Assembly: GCA_965219125.1 (NCBI GenBank)
Contig: CBDCMO010000002.1
Span: forward strand, 1,426,001-1,490,000
Source: JBBSOK01 sp965219125
GTDB taxonomy: Bacteria > Bacteroidota > Bacteroidia > Flavobacteriales > Flavobacteriaceae
Reading direction: 5' to 3'
DNA length: 64,000 nucleotides
In this document: piece by piece, positions 16,845-24,280 of the stretch
Layout of the letters: the number at the start of each line of letters is the position of its first letter
Position numbering within the stretch: the stretch's first letter is position 1
Notes under the pieces: model-generated
Told to the model about the DNA's origin: nothing
What the model saw: only the letters and a program-made list of their open reading frames with translations
Database searches by the model: none
Translations under genes and position numbers: made by a program

Positions 16845-17705
16845 TTAATTTAAAATTTCTGAAAAGGTATCGCCCTGATTTATATCACCCGTATTATAAC
16901 CTTTCATAAACCATTTTTTACGCTGTTCTGAGGTTCCGTGGGTAAAACTATCTGGATGGATGCTACCTTGCACTCTTTTTTGAATTGCATCGTCACCCAC
17001 AGCGTTGGCTGCGCTTAAGGCTTCATCAATATCCCCTTCATCTAAATATTTTTTATCATAATGTGCAAAAACGCCGGCATAGAAATCGGCCTGAAGCTCT
17101 AATGCTACCGAAAGTCGGTTGGCACCGTTTTCATCAGTTTGCCTTTGGAGTTTTGTTACTTTCTCTGAAGTTCCTAACAGCTTTTGTACGTGATGGCCAA
17201 TTTCATGAGCGGTTACGTAAGCAATTGCGAAATCGCCGCCTTCAGCTCCAAAACGGTTTTTCAGTTCATCAAAAAAGGCTAAATCCATATACAATTTGTT
17301 ATCCGCAGGACAGTAAAAAGGGCCGGAAGCTGCACTTGCATTTCCACAGCCCGTACTTACGGCATCTGTAAAAAGCACCATTGTTGGATCCTGATATTGC
17401 CCAAAATTGTTTTGTTGAAACACTTGGCTCCAAACATCTTCTGTATCTGCCAAGATAGTTGCCATAAATTGGCCTGTTTCCTTTTCCTGTGAAGTGAGTT
17501 CACGCTGCTCGGTCTGTTGGGTGCTTTGTCCACCGCCCAATTGTTCTACAATTGGAGCGAGCTGCTTTCCGGTATCGCCACCAAAAAACTGCAGTCCAAG
17601 TACAATTAAGGTTACAATTATTCCGCCACCCGTGGCCAATTTGCCCGTGCTCATTCCACGCCTATCGTCAACGTTCCCGCTTTGTCTTCTGCCTTGCCAT
17701 TTCAT
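16845..17705 (-). CDS. YpfJ-family neutral zinc metallopeptidase
   Basis: 286 residues. An N-terminal basic segment (MKWQGRRQSGNVDDRRG) is followed by a single membrane segment (about 24-43, GGGIIVTLIVLGLQFFGG), then a periplasmic domain. The zinc-protease signature is YVTAHEIGHHVQ, and the downstream ELQADFYAGVFAH supplies the third ligand. The GCGNASAASGPFYCPAD block is typical of YpfJ/YwjB-type proteins. It sits inside the paa cluster between paaJ and paaI without an evident role in catabolism. The substrate is unknown. Confidence 0.88.
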   Translation of the reverse strand: MKWQGRRQSGNVDDRRGMSTGKLATGGGIIVTLIVLGLQFFGGDTGKQLAPIVEQLGGGQSTQQTEQRELTSQEKETGQFMATILADTEDVWSQVFQQNNFGQYQDPTMVLFTDAVSTGCGNASAASGPFYCPADNKLYMDLAFFDELKNRFGAEGGDFAIAYVTAHEIGHHVQKLLGTSEKVTKLQRQTDENGANRLSVALELQADFYAGVFAHYDKKYLDEGDIDEALSAANAVGDDAIQKRVQGSIHPDSFTHGTSEQRKKWFMKGYNTGDINQGDTFSEILN

Positions 17706-17791
17706 ATTTAAAATATTTTTTGTTAGTTAATACTCTTGGTGGTGGTAAATTTCCAATTAAACTTCTAAAGTAGAAAACTTCAACTATTATT

Positions 17792-18202
17792 CTATTCTTC
17801 CCAGTTTTTTGAGGTTCTGTAAACTACACCTTTAAACAAAGCTACCAATTCTTCACCTCTTTTTACTTCAACGATATTAAAACCTAGTTTGTTATTTACT
17901 TTTTCAATCACAGATTCTGCCGTTAGATAATCTCCTTCATTTAAAGCCTCAATATGGTTTATTGAAGTTTCAATGGAAACGGCATATTTCCCGTGGGTGT
18001 TTGCGGCAAAACCAAAGGCGGTGTCTGCCAAACTGTAACTTATACCGCCGTGCGCTTTGTTCATGCTATTCAGCATTTCTTTACGAATTGTCATCGCTAC
18101 TTTGCATCTTCCTTTTTTTACATCCAATATTTGAATGCCGAGCCAAGAACTGAACGCATCTTGACTTAACATTTTTACAGGTATTTTTTCAGCCTCAAGC
18201 AT
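17792..18202 (-). CDS. paaI: Hotdog-fold thioesterase PaaI
   Basis: 136 residues. The hotdog motif NKAHGGISYSLADTAFGFAA, about residue 48, carries the HGG...D signature of PaaI thioesterases, which hydrolyse blocked CoA intermediates such as ring-hydroxylated phenylacetyl-CoA. C-terminal strands follow (GFNIVEVKRGEELVALFKGV). Its ATG is directly adjacent to the paaH stop codon (no gap), so the two are translationally coupled. Start at 18202 gives the standard length. Confidence 0.92.
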   Translation of the reverse strand: MLEAEKIPVKMLSQDAFSSWLGIQILDVKKGRCKVAMTIRKEMLNSMNKAHGGISYSLADTAFGFAANTHGKYAVSIETSINHIEALNEGDYLTAESVIEKVNNKLGFNIVEVKRGEELVALFKGVVYRTSKNWEE

Positions 18203-19369
18203 TTAAAAGAAGGTTTTGTTTTCACGGTTCATTTTTCGCAATAATGGCGAACATCTATAACGATCTTCGTGATATTCATCGTAAAGTTCGTCCATTTTTT
18301 TAACGCACCAACCAATTCCTTTTTCATCAGCCCAGGATAATAGCCCTTTTGGGTAATTTACGCCTTTGGTCATTGCATTGTCTATATCTTCTGCGGAAGC
18401 GATATTCCAAAAAAGTGCATCAGCAGCTTCGTTTATTAGCATTACGAGGATTCTGTTGAAAATTTGTATAGCATTTTTGGATGACAGAGACCCCTCGACT
18501 GCGCTCGGGGTGACATCCTTCGAATAATTGTAATAACCCTTTCCAGATTTTCTTCCTAAATAACCAGCCTCGGCAAATCGCTTTTGGGTAAACGCAGGTT
18601 TATAACGCGGATCGAAATAAAAGGCTTCAAAAACGGTTTCGGTTACGGTGTAATTTACGTCGTTTCCTATAAAATCCATCAACTCAAAAGGTCCCATTCT
18701 AAAACCGCCGATTTCTTTCATTGCGGAATCGATTTCGGAAAATGAAGCAATTCCCTCTTCATAAATGCGAAGTGCTTCGCCATAAAAAGGACGTGCAACC
18801 CTATTCACAATAAAACCCGGGGTGTCTTTTGCAACAGCAACAGTTTTTCCCCAGTTTTTAATAGTTTCCACGGAAGTTTTTAAAATATTTTCTGAAGTTT
18901 GAATTGCTGGAATTACCTCCGCCAATTTCATCAACGGAGCTGGATTGAAAAAGTGAATCCCGATGCAACGTTCCGGTTTATTCAAGGCCGAAGCAATCGA
19001 CGCAATAGAAAGCGAGGATGTGTTTGAAGCGATGATACATTCATTCGAAACGTAACTTTCCAATTCCTGAAAAACCTTCTTTTTGATGTCGATATTTTCA
19101 ACAATTGCTTCAATCGTTAAATCTGAATCGGACAATTCTTTTAAGGAATTGACAAATTTTATATTGTTTTGGATGCGTTCTTTTTCTGCGGAATCGATTT
19201 TTCCTTTCTCCACTAGACGATCCATTATTTTTTCCAAGGAAGCTTTTGCTTTTTCCAGCGCTTCTGCATTTGTGTCAAATAATTTTACGTTACAATCGGC
19301 GGTGGCCGCTACTTGTGCAATGCCAGCTCCCATTGTTCCGCTTCCTATAATTCCAACTTTTTTAATCAT
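18203..19369 (-). CDS. paaH: 3-hydroxyadipyl-CoA dehydrogenase
   Basis: 388 residues. The NAD-binding Rossmann motif is at the N-terminus (GIIGSGTMGAGIAQVAATAD). The catalytic region IASNTSSLSIASIA and GIHFFNPAPLMKLAEVI follow, then a C-terminal dimerisation domain from about 185. It oxidises 3-hydroxyadipyl-CoA. Residues about 285-293 (TPSAVEGSL) are encoded by an inserted palindromic repeat (18491-18515) and are probably not ancestral; they lie just after YLGRKSGKGYYNYS, a surface loop between helical repeats. Followed immediately by paaI. Confidence 0.93.
   Translation of the reverse strand: MIKKVGIIGSGTMGAGIAQVAATADCNVKLFDTNAEALEKAKASLEKIMDRLVEKGKIDSAEKERIQNNIKFVNSLKELSDSDLTIEAIVENIDIKKKVFQELESYVSNECIIASNTSSLSIASIASALNKPERCIGIHFFNPAPLMKLAEVIPAIQTSENILKTSVETIKNWGKTVAVAKDTPGFIVNRVARPFYGEALRIYEEGIASFSEIDSAMKEIGGFRMGPFELMDFIGNDVNYTVTETVFEAFYFDPRYKPAFTQKRFAEAGYLGRKSGKGYYNYSKDVTPSAVEGSLSSKNAIQIFNRILVMLINEAADALFWNIASAEDIDNAMTKGVNYPKGLLSWADEKGIGWCVKKMDELYDEYHEDRYRCSPLLRKMNRENKTFF
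18491..18515. repeat. Palindromic repeat inside paaH
   Basis: CCCCTCGACTGCGCTCGGGG forms a hairpin and continues TGACA. It is nearly the same as 19385-19410 (CCTCTCGACTGCGCTCGAGG then TGACAT) and is related to 7416-7441. Here it is in frame and encodes VTPSAVEG. Confidence 0.75.
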
Positions 19370-19384
19370 TTTAATATCTATTTA

Positions 19385-19410
19385 CCTCTCGACTGCGCTC
19401 GAGGTGACAT
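19385..19410. repeat. Palindromic repeat between paaG and paaH
   Basis: CCTCTCGACTGCGCTCGAGG followed by TGACAT. The arms CTCGA/TCGAG can form a hairpin. It occupies most of the 41-bp paaG-paaH gap and ends at the paaG stop region. Confidence 0.7.
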
Positions 19411-20190
19411 TTAATTTCCTTTAAAATTTGGCTTTCTTTTATTCACAAATGCCTCAACACCTTCAGCATAATCTTCACTTTGTGCAGATTCAATTTGCAG
19501 TTTGCTTTCCAAATTTAATTGTTCTTCCAATGAATTTTGCAAAGAATTATTCAACAAACGCTTTGTAAAACCCAACGCTTTTGTTGGCATATTAGCAAGT
19601 GTGTTTGCAATAGTATTTACTTCTTCCGAAAAATTTTCAGCAGAAACCACTTTATAAACCATTCCCAATTTTTCTGCTTCCTCGGCAGAAACTTTATCAC
19701 CCAGCATCATTAATGCCGATGCTTTTTGAAAACCGATTAACCGCGGCAAAAAGAAAGTCCCCGCGCTATCGGGAACTAAACCTATTTTGCTGAAAGCTTG
19801 AATAAAACTCGCATTTTCTGAAGCAATTACAACATCACAAGCCAAAGCAATATTTGCTCCCGCACCGGCTGCAACTCCGTTGATTGCGCCAATAATCGGT
19901 TTTTCAATATTTCTGATTCGGGAAATAATTGGATTGTAATGTTCTTCAAGAATTTTTTTGAAACCTGGATTGAGCTCAGGTGAAGTAACTTCTTTTAAAT
20001 CCTGTCCCGCACAAAAAGCTTTTCCGCTTCCGGTGATTATTATCGCCCGAACTTCGGGATTTTTTTCATAGAAATCCAATTCACTTTGAAGCAACAAAGC
20101 CATCTCGCGGTTAAAACTGTTGAAAACTTCGGGCCGATTTAGGGTTAATGTCGCTATTTTATTTTCAATTTTTGAAGTGATTGAACTCAT
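19411..20190 (-). CDS. paaG: Ring-1,2-epoxyphenylacetyl-CoA isomerase, PaaG
   Basis: 259 residues, a crotonase-family enzyme. Oxyanion-hole regions are GKAFCAGQDLKEV (about 60) and GAINGVAAGAGANIALACD (about 102). SKIGLVPDSAGTFFLPRL carries the aspartate typical of PaaG isomerases, in place of the glutamate used by hydratases. It converts the epoxide to oxepin-CoA and isomerises later intermediates. The VOC gene upstream ends 3 bp from its start. It is assigned PaaG rather than PaaF on this motif. Confidence 0.9.
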   Translation of the reverse strand: MSSITSKIENKIATLTLNRPEVFNSFNREMALLLQSELDFYEKNPEVRAIIITGSGKAFCAGQDLKEVTSPELNPGFKKILEEHYNPIISRIRNIEKPIIGAINGVAAGAGANIALACDVVIASENASFIQAFSKIGLVPDSAGTFFLPRLIGFQKASALMMLGDKVSAEEAEKLGMVYKVVSAENFSEEVNTIANTLANMPTKALGFTKRLLNNSLQNSLEEQLNLESKLQIESAQSEDYAEGVEAFVNKRKPNFKGN

Positions 20191-20193
20191 AGA

Positions 20194-20571
20194 TTATTTT
20201 TGTATTTTAAAGTCGGGATTGTAAATAATTCCGATGATATTTTTCCAAGGATCATAAACAGTTGCAAGCATAATGTCACCTCCCACATTGTTCGGTTCTT
20301 CGTGTTTGGTTGCGCCCAATTCAATTAAAGAATCAAAACTTTTCTGAACATCATCCACTCCCCAATACATCAGCACCGTACCATTATCCGTTCCTTTAGC
20401 TTTAGCTTTTTCTTTTGGATGTAAACCCAATTCAAAACCGCCAATATTAAACCCCACGTAATGAGGAGTATCGTAATAAGGTTTTGAGCTAAAAGCCTTA
20501 CTATACCACTCTTTGGCTTTGGCCAGATCGCTAACCATATACACAACGGTGCGAAGACCTAAAATTTTCAT
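20194..20571 (-). CDS. VOC (glyoxalase/bleomycin resistance) family protein
   Basis: 125 residues. One vicinal-oxygen-chelate module: LRTVVYMVSDLAKAKEWYSK, then YVGFNIGGFELGLHP, WGVDDVQKSFDSLIELGA and ATVYDPWKNIIGIIYNP. These are the paired beta-alpha-beta-beta-beta units with metal-ligand positions. It sits between paaD and paaG with 16- and 3-bp spacers, so it belongs to the same transcript. A role in phenylacetate catabolism is unproven; it could act on a reactive by-product. Confidence 0.8.
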   Translation of the reverse strand: MKILGLRTVVYMVSDLAKAKEWYSKAFSSKPYYDTPHYVGFNIGGFELGLHPKEKAKAKGTDNGTVLMYWGVDDVQKSFDSLIELGATKHEEPNNVGGDIMLATVYDPWKNIIGIIYNPDFKIQK

Positions 20572-20587
20572 TTTGCTATATTTTATA

Positions 20588-21109
20588 TTATTTTAAACAT
20601 TTAAAGTAATCAAACGGTTCTTGACAATCGTCACATTTAAAAAGTGCTTTGCAGGCCGTGGAACCAAATTGACTGACCAAATGTGTATTTGTACTTCCGC
20701 ATTGCGGGCATTTTACCAGTTTCTTTTCGCCGAGTAAAACATCTTTGTCGTGCGATTCTGAAAGCGGACGGGCAATTCCGTATGCTTCCATTTTTTGCAA
20801 TCCTTCTTCTGAAATCCAATCGCTGCTCCACGCGGGCGAAAGGATTAATTCAACTTCTGCTTTTTTTCCTATTTCTGAAAAGGCTTTTTTTAGATCGTCG
20901 CCAATCACGTCCATCGCCGGACAACCGGAATACGTTGGCGTTAATTTTATTTTTACAATTCCATTTTCTTCAATTGCTTCTCGAATTACGCCCAAATCCA
21001 AAACCGAAAGCACAGGAATCTCAGGGTCTGAAACGGATGATAATATTTCGACCAAAGAACTTTCTATATTTAAATTTTCAATTTTCAATGTGCAATATTC
21101 AACTTTCAA
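20588..21109 (-). CDS. paaD: Phenylacetyl-CoA epoxidase assembly protein PaaD
   Basis: 173 residues from the only available ATG. A MIP18/DUF59 domain (about 20-100; SDPEIPVLSVLDLGVIREAI, PTYSGCPAMDVIGDDLK) is followed by a cysteine-rich zinc-ribbon-like tail (CPQCGSTNTHLVSQFGS, ACKALFKCDDCQEPFDYF). PaaD is needed for maturation of the PaaABCE epoxidase, probably Fe-S delivery to PaaE. The first ~16 residues (MKVEYCTLKIENLNIE) come from an AT-rich repeat that is one arm of the inverted repeat around the neighbouring pseudogene, so the original start may have been elsewhere. Confidence 0.88.
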   Translation of the reverse strand: MKVEYCTLKIENLNIESSLVEILSSVSDPEIPVLSVLDLGVIREAIEENGIVKIKLTPTYSGCPAMDVIGDDLKKAFSEIGKKAEVELILSPAWSSDWISEEGLQKMEAYGIARPLSESHDKDVLLGEKKLVKCPQCGSTNTHLVSQFGSTACKALFKCDDCQEPFDYFKCLK

Positions 21110-21518
21110 TTTTTTTTAGCTCTTGCGGTTTGAAGGCTTTTTGCGAAAATGGCAATCAGTTCTTCGCACTCTTTTAAACATTTTTCACCTTTTTCAATTT
21201 CTTTTAAGAGTTCTGCGCCAATTTGAATTTTAAGATTTAATCTCGATTCCTTTAATTCTTTTAAAACGATTCCCATTTTGTGTATAAAATCTTTCGCTGA
21301 TTCCGCACCTTGTACTTCTCCATAATTTAAAGCTGCGCCAGTTGCTGATCGAATAATTTGTTTGACAAATGGTCCAGCGCATAAGTATATTAAATTTTTG
21401 TAAAAAGTTTAATGCAAAGAATTGCGAAATCAATAAGTCTATCTTCTAAATCAAATTTCTTTTCCATAATTCATTTTTAATTGAATATTGAAAATTGTTT
21501 GTTGAATATTGAGCATTG
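21086..21518. repeat. Imperfect inverted repeat flanking the four-helix-bundle pseudogene
   Basis: The arm 21086-21113 (core CAATATTCAAC) pairs with 21491-21518 (core GTTGAATATTG), 23 of 28 positions. The arms enclose the pseudogene at 21106-21467. The left arm overlaps the PaaD start, and the right arm ends 1 bp before the paaC stop codon. Confidence 0.65.
21106..21467 (-). pseudogene. Frameshifted four-helix-bundle protein gene
   Basis: Starts MEKKFDLEDRLIDFAILCIK at 21467, then hits a stop. The second frame gives LIYLCAGPFVKQIIRSATGA, then ALNYGEVQGAESAKDF and a helical tail ending SLQTARAKKN. The product parallels the intact copy at 22318-22662 (QLIRSACSSALNFGEFEGA). The break is at the T-run 21395-21399, where adding one base restores the frame. 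Since it is a homopolymer, sequencing error is a real alternative. Overlaps the PaaD start by 4 bp. Confidence 0.8.
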
Positions 21519-21519
21519 T

Positions 21520-22269
21520 CTACCATTGCATATTTGGATAAGTGCGCTGCATGTATTGCAAATCGGCCAATAAATAACCCATATGCTCGCTATGAATTCC
21601 TTCTTTTCCGCCTTTGGTGAAATACTTATTTTCAGGAACTGTTAGGGTCGCTTCTTTTAAAATTTCGGAAACTTCTGCGTAATATTTTGTTTTGAATTCG
21701 GAAATATTGACACCTATTCCTTCATTCGCCATTTCCTTTTCAGAATCGGTCATAAAGAAAAGTTCATCCGTAAAACGCCAAAGATCATTGATTGCTTCCT
21801 GCATTTTTGACTTGCTTTCGTCGGTTCCGTCGCCCAATCTTTTTACCCAATCTGAAGAAAAACGTTTGTGATAACTCACTTCCTTTATACCTTTTTTTGC
21901 GATTGCCGCCAAAGTTTCATCGGGACTATTCTGCAATTTTTCCATTAACATTAAATGATAAACATCGAATAAAAACTGTCGCCCAATTGTGTAACCAAAA
22001 TGTGTATTTGGCTGTTCAACTAGCAAACAATTTTTATATTCCCGTTCAATTCTTAGGAAAGCGATATCGTCTTCGGTTTTTTCTTCTCCTGCGATTTTTG
22101 CGGCATATTGATAATAGCTTCGAGTTTGTCCGAGCAAATCCAATGAAATATTTGTAAGCGCAATATCTGTTTCCAAACTTGGGCCGTGGCCGCAAAGTTC
22201 GCCCAAGCGTTGAGCTAGGATGAGGGAATTGTCGGCTACTGTTAGGATGTAACTATATAAATTTTTCAT
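21520..22269 (-). CDS. paaC: Phenylacetyl-CoA 1,2-epoxidase subunit PaaC
   Basis: 249 residues, standard for PaaC. A ferritin-like helical protein without a full di-iron site: LAQRLGELCGHGPSLETDIA, GQTRSYYQYAAKI and EVSYHKRFSSDWVKRLGDGT. It forms the structural partner of the catalytic PaaA in the PaaAC core of the epoxidase. It ends 1 bp after the inverted-repeat arm of the neighbouring four-helix-bundle pseudogene. Its upstream neighbour in the transcript is another such gene, so the canonical paaB-paaC-paaD order is kept but interrupted twice. Confidence 0.95.
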   Translation of the reverse strand: MKNLYSYILTVADNSLILAQRLGELCGHGPSLETDIALTNISLDLLGQTRSYYQYAAKIAGEEKTEDDIAFLRIEREYKNCLLVEQPNTHFGYTIGRQFLFDVYHLMLMEKLQNSPDETLAAIAKKGIKEVSYHKRFSSDWVKRLGDGTDESKSKMQEAINDLWRFTDELFFMTDSEKEMANEGIGVNISEFKTKYYAEVSEILKEATLTVPENKYFTKGGKEGIHSEHMGYLLADLQYMQRTYPNMQW

Positions 22270-22281
22270 TTAGAATAATTT

Positions 22282-22690
22282 AAATCGAAATCGAAACTTA
22301 AATCGAAATCGAATGCATTAATTATATTTTTTAAGAAGTGAAACAACAATTCTAATTAGCTCTTCATTTTCAGTCCTTATCGTTGCAATATTATTAAAAT
22401 CTATTAGATTGGCTTTAATTTGAATATTAATATTTCTAAGAGACTCACGTAATTCCTTTAATGTAATCCTTAATTTATTTGCCCTATCTCTATCTGAACC
22501 TGCACCTTCAAATTCTCCAAAATTCAGTGCAGATGAGCAGGCAGATCTTATAAGTTGTTTAGCAAGATAATCGGCGGCAAAGGATTTGGGCGGTAACATA
22601 AAAATAACAACAACTGACGCCGCAAAATCTTCAAATCGACTATCTAAATTGTAACTTTTCATTTTTCGATTTCAGTTTCGATTTCGATTT
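22282..22690. repeat. Near-perfect 27-bp inverted repeat around a four-helix-bundle gene
   Basis: Arm 22282-22308 (repeats of ATCGAA) is complementary to 22664-22690 (TTCGATTTCGAT-rich) with one mismatch in 27 positions. The arms enclose the gene at 22318-22662 with 9 bp on one side and 1 bp on the other. In the mRNA they would pair into a long stem closing off the gene. Confidence 0.8.
22318..22662 (-). CDS. Four-helix-bundle protein (23S rRNA intervening-sequence family)
   Basis: 114 residues. Contains FEDFAASVVVIFMLPPKSFA, the conserved AKQLIRSACSSALNFGEFEG and KLRITLKELRESLRNINIQI, matching the intervening-sequence protein family fold. It lies between paaB and paaC and is bounded on each side by arms of a 27-bp inverted repeat, so the unit looks like an inserted element. 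It is a closer relative of the pseudogene at 21106-21467 than of the copy at 9423-9782. Function unknown. Confidence 0.85.
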   Translation of the reverse strand: MKSYNLDSRFEDFAASVVVIFMLPPKSFAADYLAKQLIRSACSSALNFGEFEGAGSDRDRANKLRITLKELRESLRNINIQIKANLIDFNNIATIRTENEELIRIVVSLLKKYN

Positions 22691-22700
22691 CAATTTCATT

Positions 22701-22994
22701 TTACATATGCTTCACCTCATCCGGCAAATCATAAAAAGTGGGATGACGATACACTTTATCCTGCGCTGGTTCAAACATTTCACCATTTTCCGACGGATTT
22801 GATGCAGTGATATTTTTACTTTCCACCACCCAAATACTTACTCCTTCGTTTCTACGCGTGTAAACATCGCGGGCGTTTTCAATTGCCATTTCGGCATCGG
22901 CAGCGTGAAGACTTCCAAAATGACGGTGTTCCAATCCGTTTTTACTGCGGACAAATATTTCCCAAAGAGGCCAGTTTTTTTTGTTATCAGACAT
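22701..22994 (-). CDS. paaB: Phenylacetyl-CoA 1,2-epoxidase subunit PaaB
   Basis: 97 residues. The family signature WPLWEIFVRSKNGLEHRHFG begins near residue 8, followed by LHAADAEMAIENARDVYTRR and the C-terminal PTFYDLPDEVKHM. PaaB is a small subunit that tethers the PaaAC heterodimers in the epoxidase complex. It follows paaA after a 128-bp AT-rich gap filled with repeated TTAAGAC/ATAAGAC-type spacer. Length and sequence fit the family, so no doubt about identity. Confidence 0.96.
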   Translation of the reverse strand: MSDNKKNWPLWEIFVRSKNGLEHRHFGSLHAADAEMAIENARDVYTRRNEGVSIWVVESKNITASNPSENGEMFEPAQDKVYRHPTFYDLPDEVKHM

Positions 22995-23122
22995 TAGATT
23001 TAAGATTTGAGATGTTAGTAATGAGACTTATGACCGCTCCGCTTTAAGACATAAGATGTAAGACTAAATATCTCTCACATTTTTCTTAGGTCGTAAGTCC
23101 TTTCGTCTTAAGTCAGTTTTTT

Positions 23123-24079
23123 TCAACTTGCTTTTGCTATTTTTCGTTTTTCATTCTTTTCAGCATGCGCCATTGCAGCATCACGAACCCATTCGCCATT
23201 ATTCCAAGCGTTTACTCGAGCGTTCATTCTTTCTTTGTTGCACGGGCCGTGGCCTTTTACAACTTGCCAGAATTCATCCCAGTTAATTGCACCGAAATCG
23301 TAATGGCCAGTTTCCTCGTTCCATTTTAAATCTGGATCGGGAACCGTGATTCCCAAAAGATCTGCTTGCGGCACGGTTTGATCTATAAATTGCTGACGCA
23401 ATTCGTCGTTACTTTTGCGTTTTAGCTTCCATTTCATGGATTGCTCTGTGTGAATGGATTCGTCATCTGTTGGCCCCAACATCATCAAACTTGGCCACCA
23501 CCAGCGGTTTAGAGCATCTTGCGCCATTGCTTTTTGTTCTTCGGAACCACGGCAAAGCGTCAGCATAATCTCAAAACCTTGTCGTTGGTGAAAACTTTCT
23601 TCCTTGCAAACACGCACCATTGCACGAGCATACGGTCCGAAAGAAGTATTGCAAAGCGGCACCTGATTTATAATTGCGGCACCGTCAACCAACCAGCCTA
23701 CTGCGCCCATATCAGCCCAAGTTACTGTTGGATAATTGAAAATAGAAGAATATTTCGCCTTTCCGGAATGCAGTTGCTCGTAAAGTTCATCCCTTGAAAT
23801 TCCAAGTGTTTCGCAAGCGGAATAGAGATATAATCCGTGGCCAGCTTCATCCTGAACTTTTGCTAATAACGCAGCTTTTCTTCGTAATGAAGGCGCGCGC
23901 GTAATCCAGTTTCCTTCGGGAAGCATTCCAACAATTTCGGAATGGGCGTGCTGGCTCATTTGCCGAATATGGGTTTGGCGGTATTTTTCGGGCATCCAAT
24001 CTTTCGGCTCTATTTTTTCATCGCGCGCAATGCGGGCTTCGAAAATTTCTTCTAGGTTTTTAATTTTTTCTTCGCTCAT
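23123..24079 (-). CDS. paaA: Phenylacetyl-CoA 1,2-epoxidase catalytic subunit PaaA
   Basis: 318 residues. The di-iron ferritin-like site is visible in LAKVQDEAGHGLYLYSACET (EAGH) and in VRVCKEESFHQRQGFEI (EESFH), both EXXH-type ligand pairs. The N-terminal WMPEKYRQTHIRQMSQHAHS is characteristic. It inserts oxygen across the ring 1,2-bond of phenylacetyl-CoA with electrons from PaaE. The gene lies 201 bp downstream of paaE, an unusual place for it since paaA usually leads the operon. The gap holds a structured element (24127-24213). Confidence 0.96.
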   Translation of the reverse strand: MSEEKIKNLEEIFEARIARDEKIEPKDWMPEKYRQTHIRQMSQHAHSEIVGMLPEGNWITRAPSLRRKAALLAKVQDEAGHGLYLYSACETLGISRDELYEQLHSGKAKYSSIFNYPTVTWADMGAVGWLVDGAAIINQVPLCNTSFGPYARAMVRVCKEESFHQRQGFEIMLTLCRGSEEQKAMAQDALNRWWWPSLMMLGPTDDESIHTEQSMKWKLKRKSNDELRQQFIDQTVPQADLLGITVPDPDLKWNEETGHYDFGAINWDEFWQVVKGHGPCNKERMNARVNAWNNGEWVRDAAMAHAEKNEKRKIAKAS

Positions 24080-24126
24080 AACTTTGTTATTAAGAAATCA
24101 AATTTTTAATTTATTCTTTTGCGTTA

Positions 24127-24213
24127 AGGATTGAAGCGGTATCCTTTTTTGCCTTTTCGCAAAAAAGATATAGCTGAAAGCCTGACCGCGCTCTTTCGCG
24201 CGGGAACGCCCAA
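24127..24213 (+). ncRNA. Two-hairpin intergenic element, candidate Flavo-1-type RNA or dispersed repeat
   Basis: TATCCTTTTTTGC and GCAAAAAAGATA pair around CTTTTC (one bulged C), and CCGCGC TCTTTC GCGCGG (24186-24203) makes a perfect 6-bp second hairpin. The flanking text GAAGCGGTATCC and AGCTGAAAGCCTGACC resembles an element I associate with many Flavobacteriia intergenic regions. Orientation is drawn as the strand where that text reads forward, opposite to the paa genes. The Rfam identity is untested. Confidence 0.45.
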
Positions 24214-24280
24214 AATCAATATTTCAGTTTAGATTTGAAAATGATTGCCACCTTCGCGGGAATGCTCGCTTGAAAACAGC

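Noticed and set aside
21230..21433. A 67-residue frame within the four-helix-bundle pseudogene
   Set aside because: It crosses the frameshift site in a third frame and lacks similarity to the family; the two other frames together give the real protein.
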